From Rhynchonema sp. JSB1_4 (lineage: Eukaryota > Nematoda > Chromadorea > Monhysterida > Xyalidae), in contig JASAMV010003329.1 in the NCBI GenBank assembly GCA_030248065.1, positions 16,061 to 80,060 on the forward strand: a stretch of DNA of 64,000 nucleotides, written 5' to 3'. The notes under the pieces are model-generated. The model had not been told where the DNA came from, did no database searches, and saw only the letters and a list, made by a program, of their open reading frames with translations. This document shows positions 12,228-25,173 of the stretch, piece after piece; position 1 is the stretch's first letter, and each line of letters starts with the position of its first letter. The translations under genes and the position numbers were made by a program.

Positions 12228-15200
12228 ATGCTTCGAACGGTGCTATTGGTGATTATTACTGGTTGGTGGATGTTTTTGTCTACATTTGGAAATACGTTTT
12301 TTGAAAGCAATCCAAAAAAATGGGAAATAATTTTGCAGTCTTAACCACGCCAATTCTGGGACAACAACAGAATGGCGGCAATTTCGACCCGAACGCATTT
12401 TTCGGGTTGCGTGATTCTGGCACGAAACCGGTGCCGAGCAGTTCGACGAAGATCACGCGACCGCCGATCAAATTGGAACAGCTGACACATAGAGGCACAT
12501 CAGCCACTGATGCCGGCCAACTGCCTTGGTTGGTCGAGGATTGGTTGTCTCACAGGCAAAACAATGACATATTTTACAATAATAATAATAGTAATATCCG
12601 CGGGCCAGACTGTCGTGATGACGTCTCTATGCGCTTGATGTCGAAATGATGGATCGACTATTGCGCTAAGCCCATTGAAAGGTGGCGATGGCAGACTGAA
12701 AAGAGGGGGGATGGCATTTTTGTACCTGTTAGTTGCGCTATTAGTATGTCATAGTTTGTACTGAGTACTTGTGAGGGTGATCCTGGAGTTCTAATCTAGC
12801 TGTACCTTTAATAAAAGCTATGAGGTGCGACAGTTTAGTGTTAGAAATGTCTTCATGAGTTAGTGTTTCACCACCAAGCTCCAACCTCGGGTTGGACCGG
12901 TGAGACCTACAGTGCAAGAGGAAATGTTCGGCAGTTTCCTCTTCAGCTGCACAGTTTTCGCAGATGGGGCGCTGTCGCCAAGTCCGATTAGGTGGAGGTG
13001 TCGGTTGAGTGTGCAGTGACCAGTTAGCATGCCAACCACCGCGCTTAATTCTGGTCTGTTCAAGTTCATTAGCTGTTTGTTTTGTCTTAGTGTGGCGCTA
13101 TGAATGAACATCTTGCTCTGTCTGCATCCTTCCGTGGACGCCCATTTGGCTTGGAGTTCTTCCAGCAGCCACTTTTTCAGTGAAGTTTTGCCGACCAACC
13201 GGCTAGCTCCTAGGGCAGGTTCTGGGCCAAGGAATGGTTTGTACCTGCCCTTTTTGGCCAGCTCATCAGCCTTCGAGTTCCCTGCGTACCCTGAGTGGCC
13301 AGAAATCCACGTCAGGCACAGTTTTGGCTTGCTGCTCCCAGTCGGTTGAGTGCATTCCTGCATTCGTCAACTAATCTGGAAGTAACTTGACATGAGTTTA
13401 GAGCTTGGAGTGCCGCGCAGCTGTCTGTAAACATAGTGATGATTTCGAAAACTATGTTCCTTTCACATAGGAGTTCCTCTGCTTTCATGATTGCAAAAAC
13501 TTCAGCTTGATGGACTGTAGTAGTGCAACCGAGAGCGTAGCTAGAGTTGTGGCCGGGGAGAGTTATTCCCGCTCCAGTGAAACCCGTTTTGGGGGGTTTT
13601 GGCTCCATCAGCGAATACCTTGAGTCCTGCATGATTTCTTATCCAATCATGTTCGTGCTCGTCCCAGAAAGGTCTATCACGGAGATTAATGCTAAGAGTG
13701 TCTCTACAATTAGTGGACTCTGCGAATAGGAGTTTACCTGCAATTCTTTGTTCTGTGGTGGTTGCGATGTTGGATATGCTTGATCCAATTGGAGGATGCC
13801 AGTTTGGTTCATAAGTTTACCGTCTTCTCGAAACATTTATATTTACGCATTATATCTTCATTGCTCCATTTTTTGAAGCAATAATATCTGTCAATAATAT
13901 TGTTTCTTAATTTCAGGTACGTGGCACGACTGGGCAATGAAACATCACCAGCAGCAGCAGCGTTGAATCATTCGATCGATCAGCCAATCATTGACGAGCC
14001 AGTGCGCACCGATCAATTCTTCCCCGTTTCGCCATCTACAACAACAACGACAGTCCAGCCCATAATTATCACATCGACGACCGCAGTGCCGCGAACTAGC
14101 AGCAGTATTGCCACGACCGCAAGCAGTTTTGTGGCTACAACAACAACAACTCCGAGCACGTCAACGGGCGGCGAGCAGAGTTCAACGACTACCATTGCTC
14201 CTCCACCCGAAACCAGCACTACATCGTTGTTAACAACTACCTCATCAAGCGCCCAATCAATACCAACTAGCACAATTAGCAGCAGTAGCGCAACTACAAC
14301 ACCCGCAACTACAACAACAACAACTACTACTACAACCACACAACTAACTACCACAACCACGATTGATCTGTGCTTGAACCATTGCCTAAATGGTGCTACC
14401 TGTGTGGTGAATCCGGAATCAAGCAAGCCAATCTGTGCTTGCGCTGCTGGCTTCTTTGGGGAAAGGTCATCTAGCTGTTAAATTTTGTGTTTGTTTTGGT
14501 CTCGGAGTTAACCTGGCTAGGATGGAATATCGTAACCGGTCTTACTGAAAATGCCAAGGCGCTGGATGTGAAGAGTACCAGCCACCCTTATTGTTATCAT
14601 GCCCTTCCGAGACAATTGCTGATCTATCCACCAAAATCAGACACATCCGAACCAAAAAAAGTTATGTGATTTCACCAGTATTGTCGTTTCATTCTTCCAG
14701 ATGCGAGTCTGACCCCTGCAACCCGTCACCGTGCAAACACACCAACGTGCCACAATCGGGTGTTTCATGTACGGTAGTGAATCACACGGAAGCCAAGTGC
14801 AATTGTGGTCGTTTGTACGTGGGTGACTTGTGTGAATTCGTTAATCATTGTGCTGATCAGACGTGCGCCAATGGTTAGTTTGCGAAGGTGTTTTCAAATT
14901 GCAACAAACAATCCTTTGCTTCAGCACGCAACTTACTAATGCTGTGCCGGTACAAATCGACAATAGCCCCATCAGCGGGCCACCCTACGATACTGGCATT
15001 TTTTCAAAAAAATATGTGTGCTGAAAAAACAATCCTTTTTCGAGCTAAAATTGGGCATATGGTGTATATTTTACAAATTATGCGATAAACGCTGTGCAGC
15101 GTAGTTCCTGGTCCGGAGGGGAAACAGGCGGTACCCCCATTTTTTCGGAGGGGGACAGACGTACCCACCTGGGGGAACAGGGGGCCCAGTTTGCAGAAAA

Positions 15201-17623
15201 GTCATTTTTTGAGGTCGAAAATTTGATCCATTTTTTGCCCCTTTTTGAAAAAATTTCAATAAAAAGGATATTTTGGCGATTTTTGACTGACCACAAAATC
15301 ACTCATCTTATGCCCAAAAAGTCCTATTTTAGGCCTAAATTTGCCTCTTCTGGGCAAAAATTGGGGGAGCAGACGTACCATGGAGAGGAAACAGGCGTAC
15401 CCGAGGGGGACCCCTTCCCCCAGGAACTACACTGATGCTGTGTGTAGTCCTGCTAAGAAAGTGCGTCTAAAGGACGGAAGATGCTTAGATATTGGTCGCA
15501 CAATGATTTTATAAGAATTCATCGAATCAATCCTGATTTTCAAGTTCAGTCACTCTTGACCACTGTGCTATTTGTGATTCTCACAAAATATTTTCATTTG
15601 AAAATAATCTAGCAGAGCACCCACGTTGCTGCGGGTCTGAAACATTTTACAGAACTGCATTCTTTGTGTGTGATCGCGCAACGTAACGTCATTGCCCCGT
15701 TACTTTCCTGCTTCACGATTCAGAAAAAATTTACCAATTCTTATAAAGTCATTGTGCGACATATCAATACACACTGTATAAATAAATGCACGTTTTTGCA
15801 AAAAGTTTTGCTGCAATGTAAACATTGTTGCAAAAAAATTGAAAATCAGCCGCGCAGTTTCCGGGAAATATTTCACCAAAAAAAGTTTTATTTTTTGCAA
15901 AGGAACGTTTTATTATCTGCATCTTTGTAACTGATCACTGCTAATAGCTATGACGACCAGCTTCCTGGCAAAACAAAGAATTCAATCGAACTGGATAAAG
16001 TCAGAAATGTTGCGTTGCGGACATATCATGATTTCTGTTAACCGCATACATTCAATAGTTCAACAATTGAATTGTTACAATGGTTCGTCAAAATGTCACA
16101 AATCGTGCAACGCGCACTTGTGTAATCTTGTAATCTCAGCCTGGAACATGAAGATCTGAATGCGTGAAGCTATTAGACAATTCCGGGCGCTCTATTGACG
16201 AATTGAGCAGCATTCATTTTTATTAGCCCGCCTATTTGATTGGCATTACCTGTGACTTAGCCCCTCCACTCTTCCACCTTGCAGGCGGTACGTGCTATAA
16301 CGAGGAGCTGCCCGGTCGCGACAATCCCCAACAATTCCGTTGCGATTGTCCACCTAATTATGTGGGCGATAAATGCGAATATACGAACCCGTGCCAGACT
16401 GGGACCTGTCTCAAACAGGGACAGTGTCAGCCGATCGTCAGGATGAATATCGCCGACTATACGTGCACTTGTGTGGACGGGTATTTTGGCAAGAATTGTG
16501 CTTTCAAGGTTCATTTTGTTTTGTTTTGGGATTTTGTTTGTTGCACGCATGGCATCAATAGGTTTGTAACCACGCCATAATATGTCTTGGTGATAAAATG
16601 TTTCCGTTTACAATTTTTGAGGGAAAGTGAACAACAGCCTGGGTGCATTATCAGGATTGAGAAGATATGGCCGACAAAAAAATTAGGTTCAGATGACGAA
16701 GTTTTATTCAAACTTTCTCCTTTCAGGACGTTTGCTATTTCAACGAGTCCACCTGTGATGCAGCAGTTGAGTACTGTCTGGTGGTCCTGCCTGATGAGAA
16801 CGATCTCAGACAACCTCAAACCGGAATTATCGACATGAACTTCACGTGTCCTTGTTTATCAGGCGAGTTTGTTTTTTTTGGTTCCCCCTTGCTCAATGCA
16901 TGAATCGATCAAAGATTACTAGTCATTTTCTGTTGGAAATCAGTCAGTACCTTCTTATCTCACAACCAGCTGAGTAATCAAATCAGTCGTTTTCACTCTG
17001 ATCGGATAACAAAATGTTCTTTTCATACCGTATAAACGATCATACATCGTATAACAATGCTAATTTTATTCAAAACCCCCAATTCGTCAACATCAGCAGT
17101 TCGCAAAAAAACGCGATCATTACAATTAGTATGAGAGAGAGAACCAATTACAGACACATCCGACTGTCACCGCACGGGTGGACTGACGGGCGATACAACC
17201 ACAACGATTGTGGCGATTGTGTTCGCTGTGCTGTTCTTTGTGTGCTTAGTGATCATTGTGTTATGGGCTGTCAGATACGTCAGAAGGAGTAGGAAGTTGA
17301 AGGTGTGTTTGGAATGCCTTTTTGTGCGGCTTATTTTATAAGAACTGTTGGTTTATGGTAGTGGGCTTGGTAACACGCGTAACACTAGAGGTTATCTGGT
17401 GTCAGCGCCAGTGTTGTCTCCCAGAATTTTTCAGGCTGAGACTGGTAAATCCCAAGATCCTGCAGCACTAGCTGAAAAAGATCCTTCTGTTGGTGCGAAC
17501 CTTACTTTATCTCTGCAGGGCCAATACAATCCAGCGAAAGAAGAGGTGGAAAACGGCAGTATTCAGGCCGGCGGTACAATGCAATTGGAGCCGATCAACA
17601 ATAAGGCCGAAAGATTGATATGA
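12228..17623 (+). CDS. Type I membrane protein: signal peptide, mucin stalk, EGF-type repeats, TM (8 exons)
   Basis: Exons 12228-12261, 12339-12528, 13917-14465, 14701-14873, 16285-16508, 16727-16862, 17154-17302 and 17435-17623 keep phase throughout and give 547 residues ending TGA. The join of exons 1 and 2 makes a convincing signal peptide (MLRTVLLVIITVLTTPILG). Exon 3 encodes a Ser/Thr/Pro stretch of roughly 125 residues (likely O-glycosylated stalk), then LCLNHCLNGATCVV...CACAAGFFGER, the first EGF-type module. Exons 4-6 add further six-cysteine modules (CPPNYVGDKCEY, CTCVDGYFGKNC). Exon 7 holds a transmembrane helix (IVAIVFAVLFFVCLVIIVLW) followed by the stop-transfer RYVRRSRK; exon 8 is a tail of about 60 residues. 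It is probably a surface adhesion or receptor-type mucin; ligand unknown. The exon 6 donor reads GC (GCGAGT), a GC-AG intron; exons 1 and 2 use GTTGGT donors. Confidence 0.8.
12800..13870 (-). pseudogene. LINE fragment: RNase H domain, decayed
   Basis: Read on the minus strand, 13632-13312 and 13363-12860 encode an RNase H domain: TVHQAEVFAIMKAEELL (acidic Glu), MFTDSCAALQALNS (acidic Asp) and WISGHSGYAGNSKADELAKK (His and the final Asp). A C-terminal CENCAAEEETAEHFLLHC zinc-knuckle-like segment follows after a frame change near 12975. This arrangement is that of RNH-bearing non-LTR retrotransposons (I/Jockey/R1-type). At least two frame changes show it is dead. It lies antisense in intron 2 of the EGF gene. 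No reverse transcriptase region was found upstream in the window. Confidence 0.8.
15089..15442. mobile_element. MITE with CAGCGTAGTTCCTGG ends in EGF-gene intron 4
   Basis: 15097-15434 has inverted termini matching the element at 7524-7881. The flanking octamers ACGCTGTG (15089-15096) and ATGCTGTG (15435-15442) differ at one base, consistent with an 8-bp target duplication. No coding capacity. Confidence 0.75.
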
Positions 17624-20600
17624 ATAATGTCAACTGGTTTAAAAATGCACCTGATTTTGTTGTGCCTGATTCTGAAGGGGGCTTCCGCTCTCCCTGTTCG
17701 ATGTGGAAATAATGCTCAAACGCTCAGTTACGTGAGGTGCAAACTCAGAATTCCCATAGTAGTATTTGTTTTTCTGTACAGATTCATTGTTGTTATGTTT
17801 CAGGGGTTGAATTCTTCATGGTTAACGTCTGTATTTGCCACAGGCAATTCAATCTCTGGGACTGCTCCGATTCCGAAAACGCAATGCTGAGATATTTAGT
17901 ATATTATTTTTGAACTACTACAATGAAACCAAAATATTAATGTGACAGTGACTTATTTTCGGTCGATTGATGCGACCAAATATATTAAATGTTTTGTATT
18001 TTTCACATTTTTGTTATCATCAATTTGTGGTTCCACAAACGGGTTGCTTTAATGTTTCGCATGTGTTTTATTTATTATCATAATTTTTATTTTCAAACCA
18101 TTTTCACTTTTAGCCGGACGCAAGCTCTGTTTTATCCAATTTGATACGAAATTTCAATCACTTGGTGTTGGTCTTGTCTTGACTGGTTGTGTTTTCACTT
18201 TACAATCGTATTCTTCACAATTTTTAACAATCAGTTTGTTTGTTATTCATTTCACTTACAATTTATTTTGCACAATACATAAATTTACATAAACTTTTAG
18301 TACCAACCATTTCAACTAGCAATCTTTTTATGTGCAAAACAGGTCTAGAAAAGATTTTCTCGAATAATTTGAAACATCCATAAACGTTCAGTATCAATTA
18401 TTCGAAGGCAATGTTTACTTAGTATAGCGTTTTGTTCCTGGAGTGGCACCCTATTTATCCATTGCCAATTTTATGGCCCATGAACATTTGCCTGTTTGTG
18501 CTTTCACCCAGCTTGCGCATTGTGTTCCTCGTCTTAATTTCCATTTATTTTCAAGAAAATTTATCGCAGCCCTTAAATGTATGACTACGTGCATTTTGTT
18601 TACGTCGCTGATTACTCTGTCACATGAGCGCCGACGGCTGAAAACTTCCTGCTTTGAAATATTGTCCGCAACTTTCGTCTTCATTTTGACTGGCGCCGTG
18701 TTGAAAACATTTGGCACAGTCAGTACATGTCGTCTCTTGACAACTTACTTTTATGTGAATTTAACCTTCTTTTAACGTACACACACGTGTGTAGTATTTA
18801 CTTTTCAAACGTCGGTATACGTTGAAACTTTTTTTTACCATCTCCGCACAAGCAATGCGGTTTTGACGCTTGTTGTTTGCAGACCTACCTTGTACCTGCC
18901 GCCTGTGCGCTGTGGTTATTTCACATCTATGTATTTCTGCATATCTGTATCTGTCAAAAATCTAAAAATACGGATGTATGCATGCGTAATTATGCAATAT
19001 TTAGAGTATGTTACTCTGTGTGTGTGCTAAATTCAAACATGCGTTATGTTGAGAGTCTGGCTTGGGTACTGGGCTACTTCGGGCTTATTGTGTTGGAATT
19101 TCGCGATTTTTTGATGAAATCCCACTATAGGATGCTGATTCAAAAGCAACGGGCTTGTTAATTCAAAGCCGTTGCGTCCAAAAACAGGCAACAGCAAGAA
19201 TATTTTTAGGATTATTCGCATAACGCGATTTCGGTTGACCTCGAGTGTGCTGAGTACCCGACCTCGTACTTCACATCACCTACATGCATGCATGCATACA
19301 GCCTTCCGGATTTGTTAACCAACAATGTGTGTGTATCAAACAATATCTGCAGCGTTATTTGAGAGCGGGACCAACCTATTTTCGCCTCGAAATGTAATCA
19401 CAAAATTTGTTTATTTATGTCAACAAACAATCGAACAAAGAATGTTGTTTTTTTCGTTATGCAATGGTTCCCCCAGCTTTTTGGCTTTTTTGTATCATTT
19501 GACGGACACAAAGAATTTTCCGGTTCATTGTTGTGCTATGGTTTTGATGTCATATGGGCCCGTATTATTCTTTCATGTTTATCTCCTTTTGTATATTTTG
19601 TGGCAGTTTTTTATCGGGATCGGAAAGTGGAATTTTCCCGCGAAAAAACGTGACCCGCGTGGCACAGGGAATGTGTATAATGTTTGGAATAAATTTGTGA
19701 TAAAAATAACTAAAAACTTGGCAGGAAATGGCTTGTGCTTATCGTGGGGTTTCCGCGTGGTGACATAATCGCGCGTCACTGCTAGCTTGGCAGTGCTATC
19801 TCATTTATGAACTACAGTATGTTTGCTGTGATGTTCTCGCCTTTTCGTTGATATGCCTAGTTTACTGCTGATGGGCTTTCCAGACAGGTCCCGAAGTAGT
19901 AATGGGTACCGCCACCAGTGATTGCTTTCCCGATTACGGTCTTCATCCCCATTACTGTTTCGGTGTGGCGTTGATGTACTTAAAATCCTGACGCTTCGTC
20001 ATCCCAATTAAGCGGAAAGCAACACCTAAGTGCTGGATTACAGCTTTTTCTCAAGTGAAACGAGTCCATGCGCTCTATCCCCGAGCGCTGACATCATCCG
20101 TTTTGACATCATATCGTGCACTTTCATTCTGTGACGTCGACGGCCGTTGGTCCTGAGTGTTGTTGTCACGGGAGCGTGGCTCATTGGCCAATAGTTGTGC
20201 TGATGAAGCCCATGTCTTGCACCCGATAACCATCCTCCATTGCTTGTGTATCTCCAACAGCAGCTGTTTCTTGTGCCTCGCATCTTGTGTGTGTGCGTCT
20301 GTTTCCTCTCAGCTACTGGCGCCAACCCTGCGCTTGCCATGTTTTTGCCACGTTTTGTTGTTTACGAGCCAGTTTTCAGGCGTGTTTGTTAACATTTCAG
20401 GTTAACAGTATCTTTGTACGTTTGTTGAGCTTGCTGTACCCATGAACAATAGTTCAGTGCTAATATTCACGTGTGTGCGCCTTATCAATCTTTTGGCAAC
20501 GCAACGCCAATATATAACCGCCCACCATCGGCGCTAGTTTTTCGGAATCTTAGTTATTCACAAATGCCGATTCGGAAAGGTGCTCATTGCGCTCTGAGAG

Positions 20601-21120
20601 CGTCCATTCAGAAGTTTCTGAAAAATTATGTTTACGTGTTCGGTCACGTGGTGGCTTTATGTCGGTCGGTGTCACGCGCACACCAAAGCGGCAACAGTAT
20701 TTGTAGGTACCAACTAAGCTTGTTGTTGTGATCCTGCCGCCTGAACAGCATATCCGGCATCCAAGCAGCTTTATGGTTTCCTGTTTACCTAGTATACAAT
20801 ATCCATGTGCATTTCGAAAAAAGCGTGTTTTTCACGGCTGCCCATGCGAATGTTTCGGTTTCTTCTTATAGCATGCCTTTGTTTTTCAAGCTACTCAATC
20901 GCTTCACATTTCTTGGATGAAATACCAGTTAAATAAGGTAATTGCCAAAAGGGTGTCATTACGCCAGCCAGTGCTCGAAGATCCAACTCCGTAGGTGAGC
21001 GTATATTATCCGAACCTTCATCCCTTCAGATCCAAACCCCTCAACACACAGGCCTGGTCCTAATGGATACCGAAATCAGCCATGTCTAACATCTATATCC
21101 ATGTCACCGTGTCTCAACAA
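17624..21120. other. Intergenic, no recognised gene
   Basis: AT-rich sequence follows the EGF-gene stop. No exon chain was recognised. Upstream exons of the Raw-like gene may lie here, but I could not identify any with support. Confidence 0.4.
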
Positions 21121-21123
21121 ACT

Positions 21124-21376
21124 GTCAGCCACCGAGCGACTATGGCGACGTCTGGCGCGCGCAACGTCAAACATCGATAGCTGTATTGCGAAGATGGACA
21201 GGAAAAGTTATGACGGTCGGTCGTTACTTCATAGCGTGATTTGGTGTAACAGTTTCATTGTTATGATCAGAGCAGCGGTGTGTCAGCCAGGGCGGGAAAG
21301 AAAAAAGAACACCAAAACAAAGAACAACCCCAAAAAAAACAAACGGGGGGGGGCCCCCAAAAAAAAAAAGAACCGG

Positions 21377-21408
<32 letters not shown>

Positions 21409-21457
21409 AAAAAAAAAAAAAAAACACAAAAATCAAAAACAAACAAAAAAAAACAAC

Positions 21458-21490
<33 letters not shown>

Positions 21491-24400
21491 TCAGTGCATC
21501 GTCTGGGTCACCAATGAAAGCACACTACATTAGCCATCCGGCATTCGATTTCGATGGGCATGATGATAACAAACATGTGAACAAACGTATTGTGCACCGC
21601 CCGCGTGAAGATTCCACTATTCGTGGCATTGAAGTTAAAACACGACCTAGTTGTGCACTAACGGAATACATGCTACGTTCCTACATGCTATGCAACTGGT
21701 TTCTTTTCCAGTTTTTCTCGGTGGCTCATGCGGCCCGACAACTTGGCGCCAAGAAGTCGCCATACCATTTCTGTCACGATTTGGTATCAATTATTACAAT
21801 CCTGTACGTTCACAATGATAAATACTCCCTGCTTTGTTGTTCTTCATCATTATTTGTCTTTTCAGCAGGTGTCCACCTGGGATCCGATTCTGATCGAACG
21901 CGAAGAGTACGCCAAGCAGGTACTAACTACCAGTCATTTCTCTTTCCTTTCTTCAAAAAAAAGAAAATGGAGAGAAAATACATGGCAGAATTCGCAATAC
22001 CTGCTGTTCGTACTCGATCCGCACACGGTGAACGCGACCACCGTCATCGAGCTGTCGTATTTGTCGGCCAAACAATGCCGGGTGGTGTTGGTGATGTTGG
22101 ACGAAAACGAATGGATACTCGCCGGTCGACGGTAAGTGAACCAATAAAAATTCGTCAGTCACCGTTGAGTCAACGCATATATGGAAAATCTTGTTCAAGG
22201 ATATGATCTGTTTTTGTATAACTGTGAGCACAAACTAGAAATGTTTCAAGAATGGTATATCAGTAAGAGTGAAATTTTGACTGTTGCTACAACTTCGGCT
22301 CATGGCCAAAAGACAATCTAAAACACGAAGTAACTTCTTGACCCACTGATGCTTCACCTATCGAATACATAACAATAAATTCATGGCGTTTCCAGCCACG
22401 AGCACGGTTGTGACCGTCGTCGAACCGGTGAACTACTCAAATCGATCATGCAATATCACGGCATACCGATGTTTCACGACCTATGCACAGCATTGGACTA
22501 TGTGGTCGACAGACTTGTCGGCGATCGATTGTTCTCGGATGGCATTCGAGACAAGCGCATCAGGAATACGTTCTTGGCATTGTGAGTTGGGGGGGGGGGC
22601 GGTTTAGAATCGGTAGTTTTTCTGGGTTTGCGGCGGTCTTGAACGCTGAGAATTTATGGGGCCCACTAGAACACTGTGTGGGCCCCAATCCTACATACCC
22701 GCCCAGTGTGTCATCGACTTCGACGCTGTTCGACGACTATTTCCTTGTCCTTTTTTACGTCTTGTCACTATTGCTCGAATTTCTCAGAAGTTCACCGTTT
22801 GATGATCACAGTTTAGAAGTCACGAACAAAACAAATGTTTTCAATTTCGCCTAAATTGTTGTTGGTGTTTTAGAATACAATGTAGAAATCGTTTTGAAAC
22901 TAATGCCAATAAATGAAACTAGGATTAGCAGTGAACGTAGCGTATCGGTCTGCCCGCCGATATTGCATCAAAACCTTTGATCATCAGATAGCAGTCTGCA
23001 AGTCGCTTTCAGAATCTGAATTTCTGACCAAAAGATCGAGCAAGTTGCAATTTACCATGTCGATTCTGTTGCATTGCAGACGATGCCGCCGTCTCGGCAC
23101 CCGTGTCTGGTCAGCGGTCAAACCAGCCAATGTACTTGACAGTGTCGTCGCGTGCGCGTTGAGGGTGTGTATTATTGGTTTTATTGATCGTCTTTTCATT
23201 TTATTATTATTCACAAAAAATCTGGACGTTTCCCTTTGCTGGACCTGTGTATTCGTGTATTGCAATGAGCTAGCTCCCTTTGCCCCTCCGAAAAATCAAG
23301 AATTTCTAAACAAGACTACCTGACGTATTCGATTTTCAGTTTGAGAGCATCTGGTTGCCGCGCACCTTCCACGACTATCTGTGTCACGTATTCATCGTGT
23401 TCGAATTGATCATGTTGATCCCGCTGTGCTATGTGTGTCCCGATATGCCTGTCATGGTTGGTTGGGGGTTATAATGGAAATATTTCCGCATCGGAGTTGA
23501 AAGTTGATCGAAATCATGGTTTTTTCAGGTAATCGTTATGCTGCTGCTATTCTTCCACATTCTCGCGTGTTTCCTCCTGCCGTATGATTGGATCGTCAGA
23601 AGGTTTACTGGTGGTGAGTCCATTTGCAACTTTTCTGTGGCTGTTTATCAGCGATTTTGAAATTTTATCCAATGATTGATCTGATGTACGTAAGCGATAC
23701 AACTAGTCGATGTACTGCATGTTGTTGAAGTAAGACGTCAACGCAGGCTTCGGCCAGAAAATTCACTGATGCTTTACTCAAAAATGACTGCAGCTGGATA
23801 GATAATGTGAACGCTTTACTGCAGACGTTATGCGAAGAATAAAGTGAATAAAAAGCAGTGCATTGTCCACTGCTCGTGCAGAACACGAACACGACAATGT
23901 GAGCATGATAATAAGTAGCTGATGTTTCACACCGCCTACATAAACGCGCAGAAGCAGCGCCGTACGCATTGGCGCAACATCGGCAACGTCGTCGCGGTCG
24001 TCGGCAACGACATTCGCTCGGACGCGGACACAAACCGATCGGCTACGATGTGTATCTGGGATATGGCGGGGAGAACGCCGATTGGATTCGGGAGCACGCA
24101 ACGCCGCTGTTGACGTCGGTTGAAATGGTTTTTTGGCTTACTTTTGGCGATTAAATGTCTCTTGTGTCTCCGCATGATGTCGAATTGATGAGGCGCGCTT
24201 AGTATTCGTTCGTTTCTTGTTCCAGACGAACGTGTTGTTTGTCATCCAAAAAACCGCTGTTTTTAATCTGAGATTTCAAGCATGTTTCACAAGACTTTTG
24301 GGCGTATTTATGCTGAATTGATGAAACTTCCTTGTTCGAAGAATCTACCTGAACCGTATGAAGCACAATGTTGTTGCCAAGCAGGTATTTTTTATCGTTT

Positions 24401-25173
24401 TGTTTCAGTCAAAAGCGTCTGAGCTTTGCCGACTCGTCCACATGTGGCACGTTCAAACAACGACACGCTCTGCTGGCCGGCAGCAAAATTATCGTGTATT
24501 ATGTCTCAAGCGTTGATCATTGGCTTGCTGGATTGACCGAGGTCCGTCTTGTTTTGCAGTTTGCTTTGTTTGTTTGGCATGATCATTTCTGATCTGATCT
24601 GACGGTGGAAACATACGGACAGTAACCCGTGTATGTGGTGTTTCAGCTGTCGTACCTAATCGGCCACGACCAATGGAACGTGATCGCGTGTATCTCCGAT
24701 GAATGTATGCAAACGTTGACGTTCGGTGCTAGTCAGGCCGTCGGCGACTCACCCGACAGGAGAACAAAGTTGGTTTTTCGTTTGTGCATTGCAGTTGTAT
24801 ACCGTCTTGATACTGTTCTTTTGCTATGAGAGTGGGTATTTTATAGCAGCAGCCTTTTTTGGAATTTTGTTTCACATTTTGAACTGTTTCGGATGAGGAG
24901 TCCGCAGTGAAGTGGAATTTGCGATCTAGCGTCGCTTGATATGCCCTTGTCGAAACGTTTTCCAGAAATCTATGGATCTGACCACACTTTGTCCAACCCG
25001 CTTGCTTTGCTTTCAGTCGTTGCTACCTGCGCGCGATGGCCTATCTGCACGATATCGCAGCACGCAATCATGTGCCCATCGTGGGGCGACTATCTGAAGC
25101 ACTACAACTGGCGGTGACCAGTGTAAAACAGATTGACGCCGACAACAAACGGTTACGCGCTGACTCATTATGA
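21124..25173 (+). CDS. Raw/OLRN-1-like protein with two Raw repeats and membrane segments (5' end not found)
   Basis: Exons that phase together: 21495-21604, 21712-21803, 21866-21918, 21989-22131, 22396-22581, 23080-23164, 23340-23456, 23530-23613, 23952-24114, 24409-24541, 24647-24768 and 25017-25173 (TGA). A further 5' exon around 21124-21229 fits by phase but is tentative. Repeat 1 reads FLGGSCGPTTWRQEVAIPFL, INYYNP, WDPILIEREEYAKQ and NSQYLLFVLDPHTVNATTVI, the signature of insect Raw and nematode OLRN-1. Two hydrophobic helices follow (FIVFELIMLIPLCYVC and VIVMLLLFFHILACFLLPY), then a divergent second repeat, GYDVYLGYGGENADWIREHA, ending in MAYLHDIAARNHVPIVGRL. The known roles of the family are JNK-pathway restraint in flies and olfactory-neuron asymmetry in worms. 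The 69-bp intron 21919-21988 is open in frame, so its retention would add 23 residues. Confidence 0.82.
21290..21493. repeat. Extreme low-complexity tract: A-runs then about 30 C
   Basis: Mixed A/C/G homopolymers run from 21290 to 21465 (including more than 30 near-consecutive A), then an unbroken C-run to 21489. It directly precedes the splice acceptor used for the 21495 exon. It may be real simple sequence or an assembly or sequencing artefact; nothing else in the window looks like it. Confidence 0.8.

Noticed and set aside
12800..12850. AATAAA-like signal as a poly(A) site of the EGF gene
   Set aside because: It lies in intron 2, next to the antisense LINE fragment, and the coding exons continue to 17623.
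14013..14426. 137-codon Val-rich minus-strand frame
   Set aside because: It is the antisense shadow of the Ser/Thr-rich mucin stalk of the EGF gene.
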